A stretch of DNA of 64,000 nt from JASHUC01 sp035523875 (GTDB lineage Bacteria; Pseudomonadota; Gammaproteobacteria; Steroidobacterales; Steroidobacteraceae). The notes beneath the pieces were generated by a model that saw only the letters and a list, made by a program, of their open reading frames with translations, was not told where the DNA came from and made no database searches. Positions 51,443 through 60,103 of this stretch are shown here, piece by piece. Location: contig DATKPY010000034.1 of assembly GCA_035523875.1 (NCBI GenBank), forward strand, positions 1 through 64,000, read 5' to 3'. Made by a program: the position numbers and the translations under genes. Each line of letters starts with the position of its first letter. Positions within the stretch are counted from its first letter, which is position 1.

Positions 51443-52336
51443 CTAGCGCAAGCGAGCGGCGAGGAACGCGCCGGCCTGGGCGAGTGCGCTGCGTCCCTCG
51501 TCAAGCGCGAAGGAAAAGGCGTGCCACACATGCGGCATCCCGGGCCAGATCTCGAGCTGCGCATGAACGCCCGCTGCGCCCGCCCGCCGCGCGAGGCGCA
51601 CGGCATCGTCGAGCAGGATCTCGATCGAGCCCACTTGGATCAGAAGCGGTGGGAGCCCCGCGAGCTCGGCGCCGACGGGGCTCGCGAGCGGCGCGTCGCT
51701 CGAGGCTGCGCCCAAGTACTGCGCGGCGCAATTGAGCAGTCCGGGGCGGGTGAGGCTCGGATCCGCGGCGGCGTTGGAGTAGATCGAATCCGCGGTGCAC
51801 GCGAGGTCGGCCCACGGAGAGAGCGCGAGCGCCGCGGCCGGCGGGGGCAATCCGAGCCGACGCGCTTCGGCGAGCGCGGCGATCGCGAGCCCACCGCCGG
51901 CGGAGTCTCCGGCGACTGCGATTGAGGCGGGGGAATAACCCTCATCGATGAGCCAGCGGTAGGCCGCTACGGCATCCTCCACCGCCGCCGGGAAGGGATG
52001 CTCGGGCGCGAGGCGGTAATCGATGCCGAGTCCGCGAGCACGACTCGCCTGCGCAAGCCCGCTCCAAAGCGGGCGATAGCTCCAGGCATCGCCGATGACG
52101 TAGCCGCCGCCGTGCAGATAAAGGAGCACGCGGTGCTCGGCCGCCTCGGGCGTTCGCGACCAGAATCCGCGCACGCCGCGGGCGGCAATCGGTGCGAAGT
52201 CGATGCCCTGGGGCGGCGGGATGTTGGCCAGCATGTCGCTGAATTGCCGCCGCGCGATGGCTGCAGGCTGCGTGAGATCGGGTCCTGCCCCACCGCGCAG
52301 CATCTCGATGATGCCCGCCAACTGCTCCTGGCTCAT
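51443..52336 (-). CDS. HSL-family alpha/beta hydrolase
   Basis: 297 residues with the hormone-sensitive-lipase hallmark: LLYLHGGGYVIGD (oxyanion HGGG), AVAGDSAGGGLAIA (nucleophile Ser in GDSAGG), and the acid and base late in the chain (VGSIEILLDDA; MPHVWHAF with His). YRLAPEHPFPAAVEDAVAAY is also diagnostic. It should hydrolyse small carboxyl esters in the cytoplasm; no export signal. It lies 93 bp upstream of the LLM gene on the same strand, so may be co-transcribed. It is divergent from the FAD monooxygenase gene. Confidence 0.9.
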   Translation of the reverse strand: MSQEQLAGIIEMLRGGAGPDLTQPAAIARRQFSDMLANIPPPQGIDFAPIAARGVRGFWSRTPEAAEHRVLLYLHGGGYVIGDAWSYRPLWSGLAQASRARGLGIDYRLAPEHPFPAAVEDAVAAYRWLIDEGYSPASIAVAGDSAGGGLAIAALAEARRLGLPPPAAALALSPWADLACTADSIYSNAAADPSLTRPGLLNCAAQYLGAASSDAPLASPVGAELAGLPPLLIQVGSIEILLDDAVRLARRAGAAGVHAQLEIWPGMPHVWHAFSFALDEGRSALAQAGAFLAARLR

Positions 52337-52463
52337 GAGGTGACCTCGGCGCGCGCCGCATCCAGGCGCTCCCGAAGTCTACCGGGACGCTCGCCTCGGG
52401 TTCATGACCATCCTGCGCGGCCACGCTATGCTGTGCGGCATCGATGCGCCTGGGAACTCACAC

Positions 52464-53714
52464 ATGCTCGATACCGATGTGCTGATCGTCGGAGCCGGAC
52501 CGGTCGGCTTGTTGAGTGCGCTCGCGCTCGTGCAGAAGGGCGTGGGAGTCACGGTGATCGAGGCCGATGCGCGCCTCAACGACTCTCCACGCGCCGCGAT
52601 CTACTTTCCCTCGACGCTCTGCGCGCTCCAGGAGCTCGGAGTGCTCGAGGATCTCGAGCGGCGCGGGTTTCGCAACGCGCGACTGGGGCACCACGTGCCC
52701 GGACTCGGCTTCCGCGCCCTGATGACACTCGAGGTCCTGCGGGGCATCACCTTCGATTACATGGTCCACGCCGGACAGGACGTGGTCGACGAGGTGGCGC
52801 TCGAGCACGCGCGGCGCCGCGGTGCGCGCGTGCTCTTCGAGCACTGCCTCACGGGGCTCGAGCAGGACGCGGGCGGCGCAACCGCTCGCATCGCAACTCC
52901 CGCGGGCGAGCGCGTGCTGCGCGCGAGCTGGGTGATCGGAGCGGATGGCGCGCGCAGCACCGTGCGCCATTTGCTCGGAGTGGATTTCGAGGGTCATACC
53001 TGGGCAAACCGCTTCGTCGCGACGAACGTGTACTGCGATTTCCCGGCAGCCGGCTACGAGCCTGCGAATTTCATCTGCGACCCGGTCTACTCCGGCGTCG
53101 TCGCGCTGCTCGACCGCGAGGGACTGTGGCGCCTCACCTATCAGGAGGACGCCGCCCTTCCCGTGGAGACGTTCATGGAGCGGCTGCCCGAGCGCTACGC
53201 GCACTTCATCCCCGCGGGCATGCACTACCAGATCAAGGCGGCGCGTCCCTACACCATTCACCAGCGCTGTGCGGCGCGCTTGCGCGTGGGTCGCGTCTGT
53301 CTCGCGGGCGACGCGGCGCACGCGACGAACCCGCTCGGCGGGCTCGGACTGACGACCGGGGTGTGGACCGGACTCATCCTGAGCGACCTGCTCGGCGCAG
53401 TGATCGGCGGCGAGGCCGAGGCCGCGATCCTCGACCGCTTCTCGCAGGAGCGGCGGCGCGTTTTCTGGGAGGTGACCTCGCCCGGGGCGACCGAGAACAA
53501 GCGCATGGCGGAGGAGAAGGATCTCGAGCAGCGCCGGCGGGATCTCGCGACGGTGCAGGCCGCAGCCGATAACCCTGAGATCGCGCGCCTGATGATGGCC
53601 TTCCCGTTCAAAGTGATCGGCGATCCGCTGCGTGAGAATTCGCGCTGGCGCGGGTTCGATCCGACCGCCCCGGCGGGCATCGACCTCTCGGCACGACGCT
53701 CTCAGGTCGGCTGA
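52464..53714 (+). CDS. FAD-dependent aromatic hydroxylase-like monooxygenase
   Basis: 416 residues. FAD-binding motifs of the PHBH/MhpA group are in order: DVLIVGAGPVGLLSALALVQ, VIGADGARSTVRHLLG and VCLAGDAAHATNPLGGLGLT. The middle sheet domain (FICDPVYSGVVALLDREGLW) would cover the substrate. Such enzymes use NAD(P)H and O2 to hydroxylate phenolic rings, a plausible later step after ether or stilbene cleavage. No additional C-terminal thioredoxin-like domain is present. The ATG at 52464 is chosen because the FAD-binding strand starts at once; the in-frame ATG at 52404 is less likely. Confidence 0.88.
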   Translation: MLDTDVLIVGAGPVGLLSALALVQKGVGVTVIEADARLNDSPRAAIYFPSTLCALQELGVLEDLERRGFRNARLGHHVPGLGFRALMTLEVLRGITFDYMVHAGQDVVDEVALEHARRRGARVLFEHCLTGLEQDAGGATARIATPAGERVLRASWVIGADGARSTVRHLLGVDFEGHTWANRFVATNVYCDFPAAGYEPANFICDPVYSGVVALLDREGLWRLTYQEDAALPVETFMERLPERYAHFIPAGMHYQIKAARPYTIHQRCAARLRVGRVCLAGDAAHATNPLGGLGLTTGVWTGLILSDLLGAVIGGEAEAAILDRFSQERRRVFWEVTSPGATENKRMAEEKDLEQRRRDLATVQAAADNPEIARLMMAFPFKVIGDPLRENSRWRGFDPTAPAGIDLSARRSQVG

Positions 53715-53750
53715 GGCGACGCGCAGAGCGGGCGCTCCTGCGGCCGGCCC

Positions 53751-54845
53751 TCAGCTGAGGCCGTTGGCTGCGATCCAGCGCTCGATGACCGCCGCGACGG
53801 CGTCGCTGTTGATCTCGAGCATCATCGCGTGACCGTTGCCGTGCACGCCGTGATCCTCGAGCCGCAGGTGCTCGATGTGCGCGCCGGCCTGACGCAGAAA
53901 ATCGACCACTCCGTGATTGTCGGTCGCCATCCACGAGGCCTCCGCGGTCACGACGACGATCGGAAAGCCCTCAAGGTGCGGCAGGCGGCGCGCCGGCTCC
54001 TTCTGCACCCGACACGCCACCGTTCCCGCACGCACCGGCGCGCGCTCCTCGAGCTGGAGCTCCGAGGGTGAGGCGGCCGGCGGGTCGAAGGTGAGCGGCG
54101 CGGCCGTCAGGCCCCACTGCAGCGTTCCACCCGCCCGCTCGGTGAAGGGCGGGCCCGAGGGCTCGACTGCGATGATGGCCTTGACGAGGTTCGGGCGCGC
54201 ATCGGCGGCGAGCCAGCCGGCCGGACCTCCTGCCGAGTGCGTGAGCAGAATCGCGGGGCCGACCGCATCGAGAAGCTCGGCCATTGCGCGCTGGACATCG
54301 CGGTGCGCCTGCGCGAGGTTCGCCTGATGCGGGCCCGCGCTCGCGAGGAAATGATCGAACAGCCGGTCCCCGAATGTCCCCGGTCCGGGCCACTTGTCGT
54401 GCAGGCGCGCTTGCGGATAGCGATCGGGATAGCGCTCGGGGTGGCAGAACCATTCGGCGAGAAACGCCGTTGGCAGGAGGGGTCCCATCGGTCCGAGCAC
54501 ATCCGGGTGGAAGGGCGCGCGCCCGTGTCCCGGTCGGTCGACGACGTAGACTGCGTGCCCGCGGCGGACGAACCAGTGAACCCAGCCCTCGCGGCCGTCG
54601 ACCGTGCCGAGGAAGTCGAGCCCCTGCCCGCCGCCGCCGTGCACGAGAATGAGCGGCCAGGGATGACGGAGCTCCTGCGGTATCCAGTACTCGACGTACA
54701 TCGGTGCGCGCAGCGCTGGACCCGCGGAGGTTTCGCAGCGCTCGCCGCTCACCCAAAAGAAGCCCTGTGCGGCGAGCGTCAGGGCGCCACGGCTCGCGGC
54801 GTGCAGCTCTCCCGGCCGCACCGGCTTGACCGGACCGGTCACCAC
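53751..54845 (-). CDS. Alpha/beta hydrolase (esterase)
   Basis: 364 residues from GTG 54845, with GGAG upstream. WPLILVHGGGGQGLDF holds the oxyanion turn, ILLTHSAGGPAGWLAA the nucleophile Ser, and HGVHGNGHAMMLE the catalytic His. FVRRGHAVYVVDRPGHGRAP is another common segment. This belongs to a group of large esterases often found in aromatic and terpenoid catabolic clusters. No signal peptide is visible. It converges with the FAD monooxygenase gene, 36 bp apart. Confidence 0.85.
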   Translation of the reverse strand: MVTGPVKPVRPGELHAASRGALTLAAQGFFWVSGERCETSAGPALRAPMYVEYWIPQELRHPWPLILVHGGGGQGLDFLGTVDGREGWVHWFVRRGHAVYVVDRPGHGRAPFHPDVLGPMGPLLPTAFLAEWFCHPERYPDRYPQARLHDKWPGPGTFGDRLFDHFLASAGPHQANLAQAHRDVQRAMAELLDAVGPAILLTHSAGGPAGWLAADARPNLVKAIIAVEPSGPPFTERAGGTLQWGLTAAPLTFDPPAASPSELQLEERAPVRAGTVACRVQKEPARRLPHLEGFPIVVVTAEASWMATDNHGVVDFLRQAGAHIEHLRLEDHGVHGNGHAMMLEINSDAVAAVIERWIAANGLS

Positions 54846-54968
54846 CGAACTCCGGCTGCTCGCACCGCGCCGGCGTGCTCGCTCCGCAGGAGGCCGCGTT
54901 CGTTGATCATGAGCACCTCTCGAGCGATGAAGGTCGCGACGCTACTCGCGCGGCAGCCTGGCCGGGGC

Positions 54969-55247
54969 CTACGGAGCGCGGTAGCGCCCGTCGGCCAATT
55001 TGGCGTCGATCAGGGCCTCCGCCGCCACCCAATCCTCGAGCTCATGCCCGGCGCCGAAGCCGCGACGTTCGGCCAGGAAGTATGCCGCCTCGCAGATCAT
55101 CGCGTAGCGCTGCGCGGCCGTAATCGGCGCCTGCATCCGCGAGAGCAGCGCCTGGGGCGCGCGCGCCGTCGCGGCCGTGCGTGGCAACGGTGCGTCGGCC
55201 GGTCGTTGCGACCCCTTTCGGCTGCGGGATTTTGCGATCTCGGTCAT
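54969..55247 (-). CDS. DUF2934 small protein
   Basis: 92 residues. The C-terminal half reads AQRYAMICEAAYFLAERRGF, GAGHELEDWVAAEALIDAKL, the DUF2934 motif (I.e.AYflAE.RGf.pG.el.DWl.AE). These short proteins are of unknown role and often sit near stress genes. The N-terminal 35 residues are Arg/Pro/Ala rich and disordered. AGGAG lies 8 bases before ATG 55247; the longer frame from 55307 is not supported by any signal. Confidence 0.82.
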   Translation of the reverse strand: MTEIAKSRSRKGSQRPADAPLPRTAATARAPQALLSRMQAPITAAQRYAMICEAAYFLAERRGFGAGHELEDWVAAEALIDAKLADGRYRAP

Positions 55248-55476
55248 CGCGGTCACTCCTCGGGTTCCGATTTTGGCGATCCTCCGCGCGCCGCTCCGAT
55301 CGTGCAATACGAGCTTCTACGAACGAGCCGGCGGGCACTCGCTGCGCGCAGTCGCTCCGTGGCGGCGCGTACTGCGCCACGCGCAAGTACCTATACCGCG
55401 CACCGGCGTCCGAGCCTAGGATCGATCGCAAGGACGTGAGGCCGCGCGAGGCAGCGGGCCCAAGGGCAGGTAACGT

Positions 55477-56148
55477 ATGACAACCGAACGAATGCCGAGA
55501 CTGATCGCATCCATCGTGGTCGCAAGCGCGCTCATGGTTGCGGCCGCGGGAACCGGGCTCGCGCAGCGGAGCGGTGCTGCGCCTGCGCACGGCGCCGCGG
55601 GCGCGCACGCGGGCGGCGCGCCCCGCGCTGGCGGTGGCGGTGCGGCTCCTGGACGCGGCAGCTACGGAGGCGGATACCGCGGCGGATACTCCGGATACGG
55701 ATATGGCTCGCGCGGATATGGATGGGGTTCGCGCTGGGGCTGGGGAGCGGGTTACGGCTGGGGGTGGGGCTGGCCGCTCGGGGTTTATATCGCTTCGCTC
55801 CCGCTTTACTACTCGACGCTGTGGTGGGGCGGCATTCCCTACTACTATGCCGACGGCAATTATTATGCGTGGGACGACAGCGTCGGTGAGTACCAGCAGA
55901 TTGAGCCGCCCGGCGCAGTCGCTCAGCAGGCGACGGGCGCACCGGCGGGCTCGATGGAGCTCTTTGCGTACCCGAAGAGCGGGCAGAGCGATTCGCAGCA
56001 GGCGAGCGACAAGGCCGAATGCCGCCGCTGGGCCGAGGCACAGAGCGGATTCGATCCGGCGGCCTCCAACGCGATGGATGCGCGCCGGCAGGATTACCTC
56101 CGCGCCGAGGCCGCTTGCCTGGAGGGGCGCGGATACAGTGTGGAGTAG
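55477..56148 (+). CDS. Secreted Gly/Tyr-rich protein (DUF6515-like)
   Basis: 223 residues. A signal peptide (RLIASIVVASALMVAAAGTG) is followed by an Ala/Gly-rich stretch, then Gly-Tyr-Arg repeats (GGYRGGYSGYGYGSRGYGWG) and Gly-Trp repeats. A hydrophobic patch (GVYIASLPLYYSTLWWGGIP) leads to YYYADGNYYAWDDSVGEYQQ, a phrase of DUF6515-type proteins. A helical C-terminus with two Cys (AECRRW, AACLEGRGY) ends the chain. It is probably a cell-envelope structural protein. It is 48 bp upstream of the usp gene on the same strand. Start at ATG 55477; ATG 55492 is possible. Confidence 0.68.
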   Translation: MTTERMPRLIASIVVASALMVAAAGTGLAQRSGAAPAHGAAGAHAGGAPRAGGGGAAPGRGSYGGGYRGGYSGYGYGSRGYGWGSRWGWGAGYGWGWGWPLGVYIASLPLYYSTLWWGGIPYYYADGNYYAWDDSVGEYQQIEPPGAVAQQATGAPAGSMELFAYPKSGQSDSQQASDKAECRRWAEAQSGFDPAASNAMDARRQDYLRAEAACLEGRGYSVE

Positions 56149-56196
56149 GGGATTGATTGGCGGCACCTGCGGGCTGCAGGGAGGAGGAGTTCGACC

Positions 56197-56679
56197 ATGT
56201 ACAAGCGCATTCTCGTACCATTTGACGGGAGCCCCACGGCGAAGCTCGGTTTGAGCGAGGCGATCAAGCTCGCCAAGGAGCAGGGTGCGACGCTGCGCAT
56301 CGTTCACGTTCTCAACGAATGGCTCGCGGTGTCCCCCGATGCCTCGGGCGCCGATCTTGGACCGGTCGTCGAAGGGCTGCGCGCCGCGGGCGAGGCGATC
56401 CTCGATGAGGCGGACAAGGCCGCGCGCGCGGCCGGGGTGGATGCGCATACGGTGCTCGTGGAGGAGATGGGGGATCCGGCGGGTGTGCAGATCGTCCGCG
56501 ACGCGCGCGAGTGGCCCGCGGATCTGATCGTCTGCGGCACGCACGGCCGACGGGGCGTTCGGCGGCTCCTGCTCGGGAGCGACGCCGAGTACGTGGTGCG
56601 CCATTCGCCGATGCCAGTGCTCACGGTGCGCGGCGAAGCCGCGCCCGAGGAGCCCTCTTCACCCCTCACTGTCGGGTGA
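56197..56679 (+). CDS. Universal stress protein UspA family
   Basis: 160 residues. MYKRILVPFDGSPTAKLGLS at the start and GTHGRRGVRRLLLGSDAEYV near 115 give the ATP-binding G-2X-G-9X-GS pattern of the ATP-binding Usp subgroup. It is cytoplasmic and its exact target is unknown. GGAGGAG precedes ATG 56197. The last 14 bp overlap the end of the convergent atpG gene of the N-type ATPase. Usp genes are frequent neighbours of N-ATPase operons as I recall, which may indicate use under energy stress. Confidence 0.9.
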   Translation: MYKRILVPFDGSPTAKLGLSEAIKLAKEQGATLRIVHVLNEWLAVSPDASGADLGPVVEGLRAAGEAILDEADKAARAAGVDAHTVLVEEMGDPAGVQIVRDAREWPADLIVCGTHGRRGVRRLLLGSDAEYVVRHSPMPVLTVRGEAAPEEPSSPLTVG

Positions 56680-57517
56680 TGCTCGCGGCGCCCGTCACGA
56701 TGTCGAGCAGCTCCGCGGTGATCTCTTCCTGGCGCGCCTGACGAGCCTGCTGCTGCAGCTCCTCGAGCCGCTTCGCGACGTTGTCGTGCGCGGCCTCCAT
56801 CGCGGCGAACCGCGCCGCATTCTCGCTCGCGAGCGCGTCGGTGGCTGCCCGCGTCAGTCGCGCAAACACGTATTCGGCGATGAGCTTCTCGAGAAGCTCC
56901 GCGGGCGCGAGATTGTGTAGCGGCGGCAGCTGCGCCCGCGTTCCGACGGGGCGTTTGAGGTCGATGGGGAACAGCGTGCGGCGCTCGATCGTGGGCGCAG
57001 CGCTGCGCCGGTAGCGGGCGAAGATCATCCGTGCTTCACGGACCTCCCCCGCGGAGATCGCCCGGTAGAGCTCGGCGAGGATGTGCCGGACCGTGTCCGG
57101 AACCGAGGCGAGGCGTGTCGGGAGCGGCAATCGCCAGCCGATTCTCAAGCCGCGCTCTTCGGCGAGGGCCGCTCCGCGGCTTCCGAGCGGGCAGAGCACG
57201 TCGCTCGCGCCCAGATCCTCGCATGCCGCATCGAGCAGGCGCTCGTTGAGTCCGCCCACGAAGCCGCTCTCGCTCAGAAAGACGATCACCAGCCGCACCG
57301 ATCGCGCCGGGGCGCGGGTCGTTGCGGAACCCTCGGGCGTCAATTGCAGCGCATCCGCGATCGCCGTCGCGATCGTGGCCGCGTACTGGCGGATGCCGTC
57401 GAGCGCCTTCACGGCCTCCTGGACGCGCATGCTCGCAAGCGAGCGCAGCGCAGCGACAATCTGCTCGAGCTCCGTGAGGCTCGCAACGCGATCCTGGAGC
57501 TCGGCGAGGCGTGTCAC
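56666..57517 (-). CDS. atpG: N-type ATPase gamma subunit
   Basis: 283 residues. It begins VTRLAELQDRVASLTELEQI with GTG overlapping the alpha stop (GTGA), and ends with the rotor-shaft helix QQARQARQEEITAELLDIVT. The typical N-terminal 'I..V....KIT.AM' of housekeeping gamma is replaced by LTELEQIVAALRSLASMRVQ, as in N-type gamma. The middle FLSESGFVGGLNERLLDAA corresponds to the Rossmann-like part. It is the last gene of the operon and overlaps the stress protein gene tail to tail. Confidence 0.85.
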   Translation of the reverse strand: MTRLAELQDRVASLTELEQIVAALRSLASMRVQEAVKALDGIRQYAATIATAIADALQLTPEGSATTRAPARSVRLVIVFLSESGFVGGLNERLLDAACEDLGASDVLCPLGSRGAALAEERGLRIGWRLPLPTRLASVPDTVRHILAELYRAISAGEVREARMIFARYRRSAAPTIERRTLFPIDLKRPVGTRAQLPPLHNLAPAELLEKLIAEYVFARLTRAATDALASENAARFAAMEAAHDNVAKRLEELQQQARQARQEEITAELLDIVTGAASITRQ

Positions 57518-59073
57518 GAGGATCCGCTCCGGCTCGCCGTGGCAGGGGGCGCCGCGGCAGCCGCGAGCGGGCGCGCGAGCGAGGCGAGCGCCTCCTTCAG
57601 CCGCGCGCGCTCCCCATCGGAGAGTGCGGGCGACTGGTCCGTGAGTGCCAGCACCTCGGGGCAGTGCACCGCGAGCGCATCGCGGAGTCCCGAGCGAAAT
57701 TGAGCGATGCACTCGAGCGGAACACCATCGAGCACCCGCTCGCCCACGGCGAGGAGCAGTGCAACCTCCTCCCCGAGACTGAGCGGTGCGAACTGCGGCT
57801 GGCTCAGCACCGCGCGCATCCGCCGCCCGTGCTCGATCACCTTGCGGGTGCGCTCATCGACCATGGTCCCGAATCGAGTGAATACCTCGAGCTCGAGGAA
57901 TTGCGCGTAATCGAGCCGCAGACTCTCCGACAGCGGCTTGAGCGCGGGGGCCTGTGCCTTGCCGCCCACCCGCGAGACGCTCCGGCCGACATCGATGGCG
58001 GGCTTCTGACCCTCGTAGAAGAGCCGCGGGTCGAGGTAGATCTGCCCGTCGGTAATCGAGATCAAGTTGGTCGGAATGTAGGCGCTCAAGTTTCCGGCCT
58101 GAGTCTCGGCGATGGGCAGTGCCGTGAGTGAGCCGCCGCCCCGCTCCGCGGAGAGCTTCGCCGAGCGCTCGAGAAGCCGCGAGTGAATATAGAAGATGTC
58201 GCCCGGATAGGCCTCGCGTCCCGGCGGTCGCTGCAGCAGGAGCGAGAGCTGCCGGTAGGCGGCGGCGTGCTTGGTGAGGTCGTCGATGACGAGCAGCACG
58301 TCGTGGCCGCGGGACATGAAGTATTCCCCCATTGCACAGGCGGCGTAGGGAGTGAGCCACTGCAGTCCCGGGAGCGCATCGGCCGCGCCGATGACGTAGA
58401 TGCACCGCTCGGGTGCCCCATGGAGGCGTACCGCATCGATCACGCGTGCCACCGACGATGATTTCTGGCCTACGGCGGCGTAGATCGAGATCACATCGGT
58501 CGCGCGCTGATTGATGATGGCGTCGACGGCGATGGCCGTCTTGCCGGTGCCGCGGTCGCCGATGATGAGCTCACGCTGGCCGCGGCCGAGCGGGATCGTG
58601 GCGTCGATGACGAGGATTCCGGTTGCCAGCGGTCGCGATACGAGTGCGCGCTCCACGATCTGCGGCGCCGGCTCCTCGATCGGCGCGAACGTGGTCGCGG
58701 CGATCGGCTCACCGCCGTCGAGCGGGGCTCCGAGCGGATCGACCGCACGCCCGAGCAGCGCCTCGCCGACCGGTACCCGGGCGACCTCTCCCGTGCCGTG
58801 CACGAGACTGCCGGCGGCGACCGCGGGGGACTCACCGAGCAGCACGCAGCCGATCGTCTCCTCGCCGAGATCGACGGCGAGCCCATGTGCGCCACCGGCA
58901 AACTGAAGCAGCTCGTCGAGTCGCGTGTCAGGCAGCCCCGAGACCGTGGCGACCCCGTCGCCCACGCGCACGACTCGACCGATTTGCTCGAGCTGCGGAG
59001 CGAGCGGCGCGGCACCGATCCGTCCGGAACGTTCGGCGAGCCAGTGGTGCAGATCGTCGCTCAATGTCGGCAT
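57514..59073 (-). CDS. atpA: N-type ATPase alpha subunit
   Basis: 519 residues. Nucleotide-binding features: Walker A GDRGTGKTAIA, VGQKSSSVARVIDAV, VLLVIDDLTKHAAAYRQLSL and the arginine finger region PTNLISITDGQIYLDPRLFY with VGRSVSRVGGKAQ. Alpha binds ATP without catalysis and completes the sites on beta. ATG 59073 is 13 bp after atpF. Its stop overlaps the gamma start. The N-terminus lacks the full delta-binding helix of F-type alpha, in keeping with the absence of a separate delta gene. Confidence 0.93.
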   Translation of the reverse strand: MPTLSDDLHHWLAERSGRIGAAPLAPQLEQIGRVVRVGDGVATVSGLPDTRLDELLQFAGGAHGLAVDLGEETIGCVLLGESPAVAAGSLVHGTGEVARVPVGEALLGRAVDPLGAPLDGGEPIAATTFAPIEEPAPQIVERALVSRPLATGILVIDATIPLGRGQRELIIGDRGTGKTAIAVDAIINQRATDVISIYAAVGQKSSSVARVIDAVRLHGAPERCIYVIGAADALPGLQWLTPYAACAMGEYFMSRGHDVLLVIDDLTKHAAAYRQLSLLLQRPPGREAYPGDIFYIHSRLLERSAKLSAERGGGSLTALPIAETQAGNLSAYIPTNLISITDGQIYLDPRLFYEGQKPAIDVGRSVSRVGGKAQAPALKPLSESLRLDYAQFLELEVFTRFGTMVDERTRKVIEHGRRMRAVLSQPQFAPLSLGEEVALLLAVGERVLDGVPLECIAQFRSGLRDALAVHCPEVLALTDQSPALSDGERARLKEALASLARPLAAAAAPPATASRSGSS

Positions 59074-59086
59074 ACGGCTTGCCGCC

Positions 59087-59830
59087 TCAGCCGCGCTCGA
59101 GCTCGGCGCGGATCGCCTGCGCCGCGCTCTTGAGCGAGAACGACACGATGGTATTGGGGAAGTGCAGCTCCGCGCCGGCAACGAGCTTGGCATCGACCGC
59201 GAACGACACCTGCACGGGACACCCGAGCGCCTGCGCGAGCCGCGCGCGCCACGCGGCAGCCGCCTGCTCGGAAAGTGCGGAGGCCGTCAGGACGTCGAGT
59301 GCGCCCGCACCCGCGAGCTGGCGCACGAGCGCATCGCGCTCGGGGCTCGGTAGCGCGGTGAGGTAGAGTCCGATGCGCTCGAGCCACGCCTGCGCGCGCA
59401 GCTCGTGCGGCAGCTCGAGGAGCACGCGCCGTGCGACCTCGACGCCGAGATCGACTGCGGCATGGCGCGCCGCCTCGAGCGCCTGCGTGCGCTCCGAGGC
59501 GAGTGTGCCGCGCGCCTGCTCGAGCATCGCGGCCGCCTCGCGCCCGGCGGCCGCGCGCTCGGTCGCGGTCGCCTCTTTGGCCTCCGCCGCGGCCGCCGCG
59601 AGGACCGCGGCCCGCTCGGCCGCGAGCGCGGCGCGCTCGCGCTCGAGCGCGGCGAGCTGAGCCTTGGCATCGCCTTCCGTCCGCTGCGCCTCGGCGAGCT
59701 CGCGATCGAGCCCCGCACGGCGCGCGTCCACCATCTTGAGGACGGGACGATAGAGAAAGTGCTGCAGCAGCCACACCAGCACGGCGAAGTTCACCGTCTG
59801 CAGCAGCAGTGTCGTCCAGGAGAAGTGCAT
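59087..59830 (-). CDS. atpF: N-type ATPase b subunit with delta-like extension
   Basis: 247 residues, much longer than the 156 of E. coli b. One membrane helix (LLLQTVNFAVLVWLLQHFLY) is followed by a long Ala/Glu/Arg coiled coil to about residue 125 and then a C-terminal domain. Its last part, LAQALGCPVQVSFAVDAKLV, AGAELHFPNTIVSFSLKSAA, resembles the C-terminal domain of delta/OSCP (vDp.LigG....vg..viD.S). A b-delta combination would explain the missing delta gene in this operon type. ATG 59830 is 7 bp after atpE. Confidence 0.88.
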   Translation of the reverse strand: MHFSWTTLLLQTVNFAVLVWLLQHFLYRPVLKMVDARRAGLDRELAEAQRTEGDAKAQLAALERERAALAAERAAVLAAAAAEAKEATATERAAAGREAAAMLEQARGTLASERTQALEAARHAAVDLGVEVARRVLLELPHELRAQAWLERIGLYLTALPSPERDALVRQLAGAGALDVLTASALSEQAAAAWRARLAQALGCPVQVSFAVDAKLVAGAELHFPNTIVSFSLKSAAQAIRAELERG

Positions 59831-59837
59831 GCGGGCT

Positions 59838-60077
59838 TTAGGCGTACGGATTGGCGAACAACAGGAGAAGCGCCACCACCAGGCAGTAGATGGCCATCGT
59901 CTCGATCATGGCGAGCCCGACGAAGAGCGTGCGCGAGATCGTCCCCGCCGCCTCCGGCTGGCGAGCGATGGCGTCCATCGCCGCCGCGACCGAGCGGCCC
60001 TCGGCGAGCGCGGGGCCGATGGATCCGATCGAGACCGCGACCGCGGCACCGATGATGCTGATGAGCTTGGCGTCCAT
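59838..60077 (-). CDS. atpE: N-type ATPase c subunit
   Basis: 79 residues forming a helical hairpin. The ion-binding carboxylate is Glu59 in GLAMIETMAIY. The first helix has Glu26 in GPALAEGR, the place of Gln32 in sodium-coupled c rings. Glu59 is followed by Thr60 and Met61, where sodium binders have Ser and Thr, and Tyr64 is kept. The set is part way between sodium- and proton-type sites. N-type rings are large (17 subunits in Burkholderia pseudomallei, which was shown to be proton-specific). The loop ARQPEA is standard. Confidence 0.92.
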   Translation of the reverse strand: MDAKLISIIGAAVAVSIGSIGPALAEGRSVAAAMDAIARQPEAAGTISRTLFVGLAMIETMAIYCLVVALLLLFANPYA

Positions 60078-60103
60078 AGATGACTCTCGAGCGCTGCTGA
60101 ACT

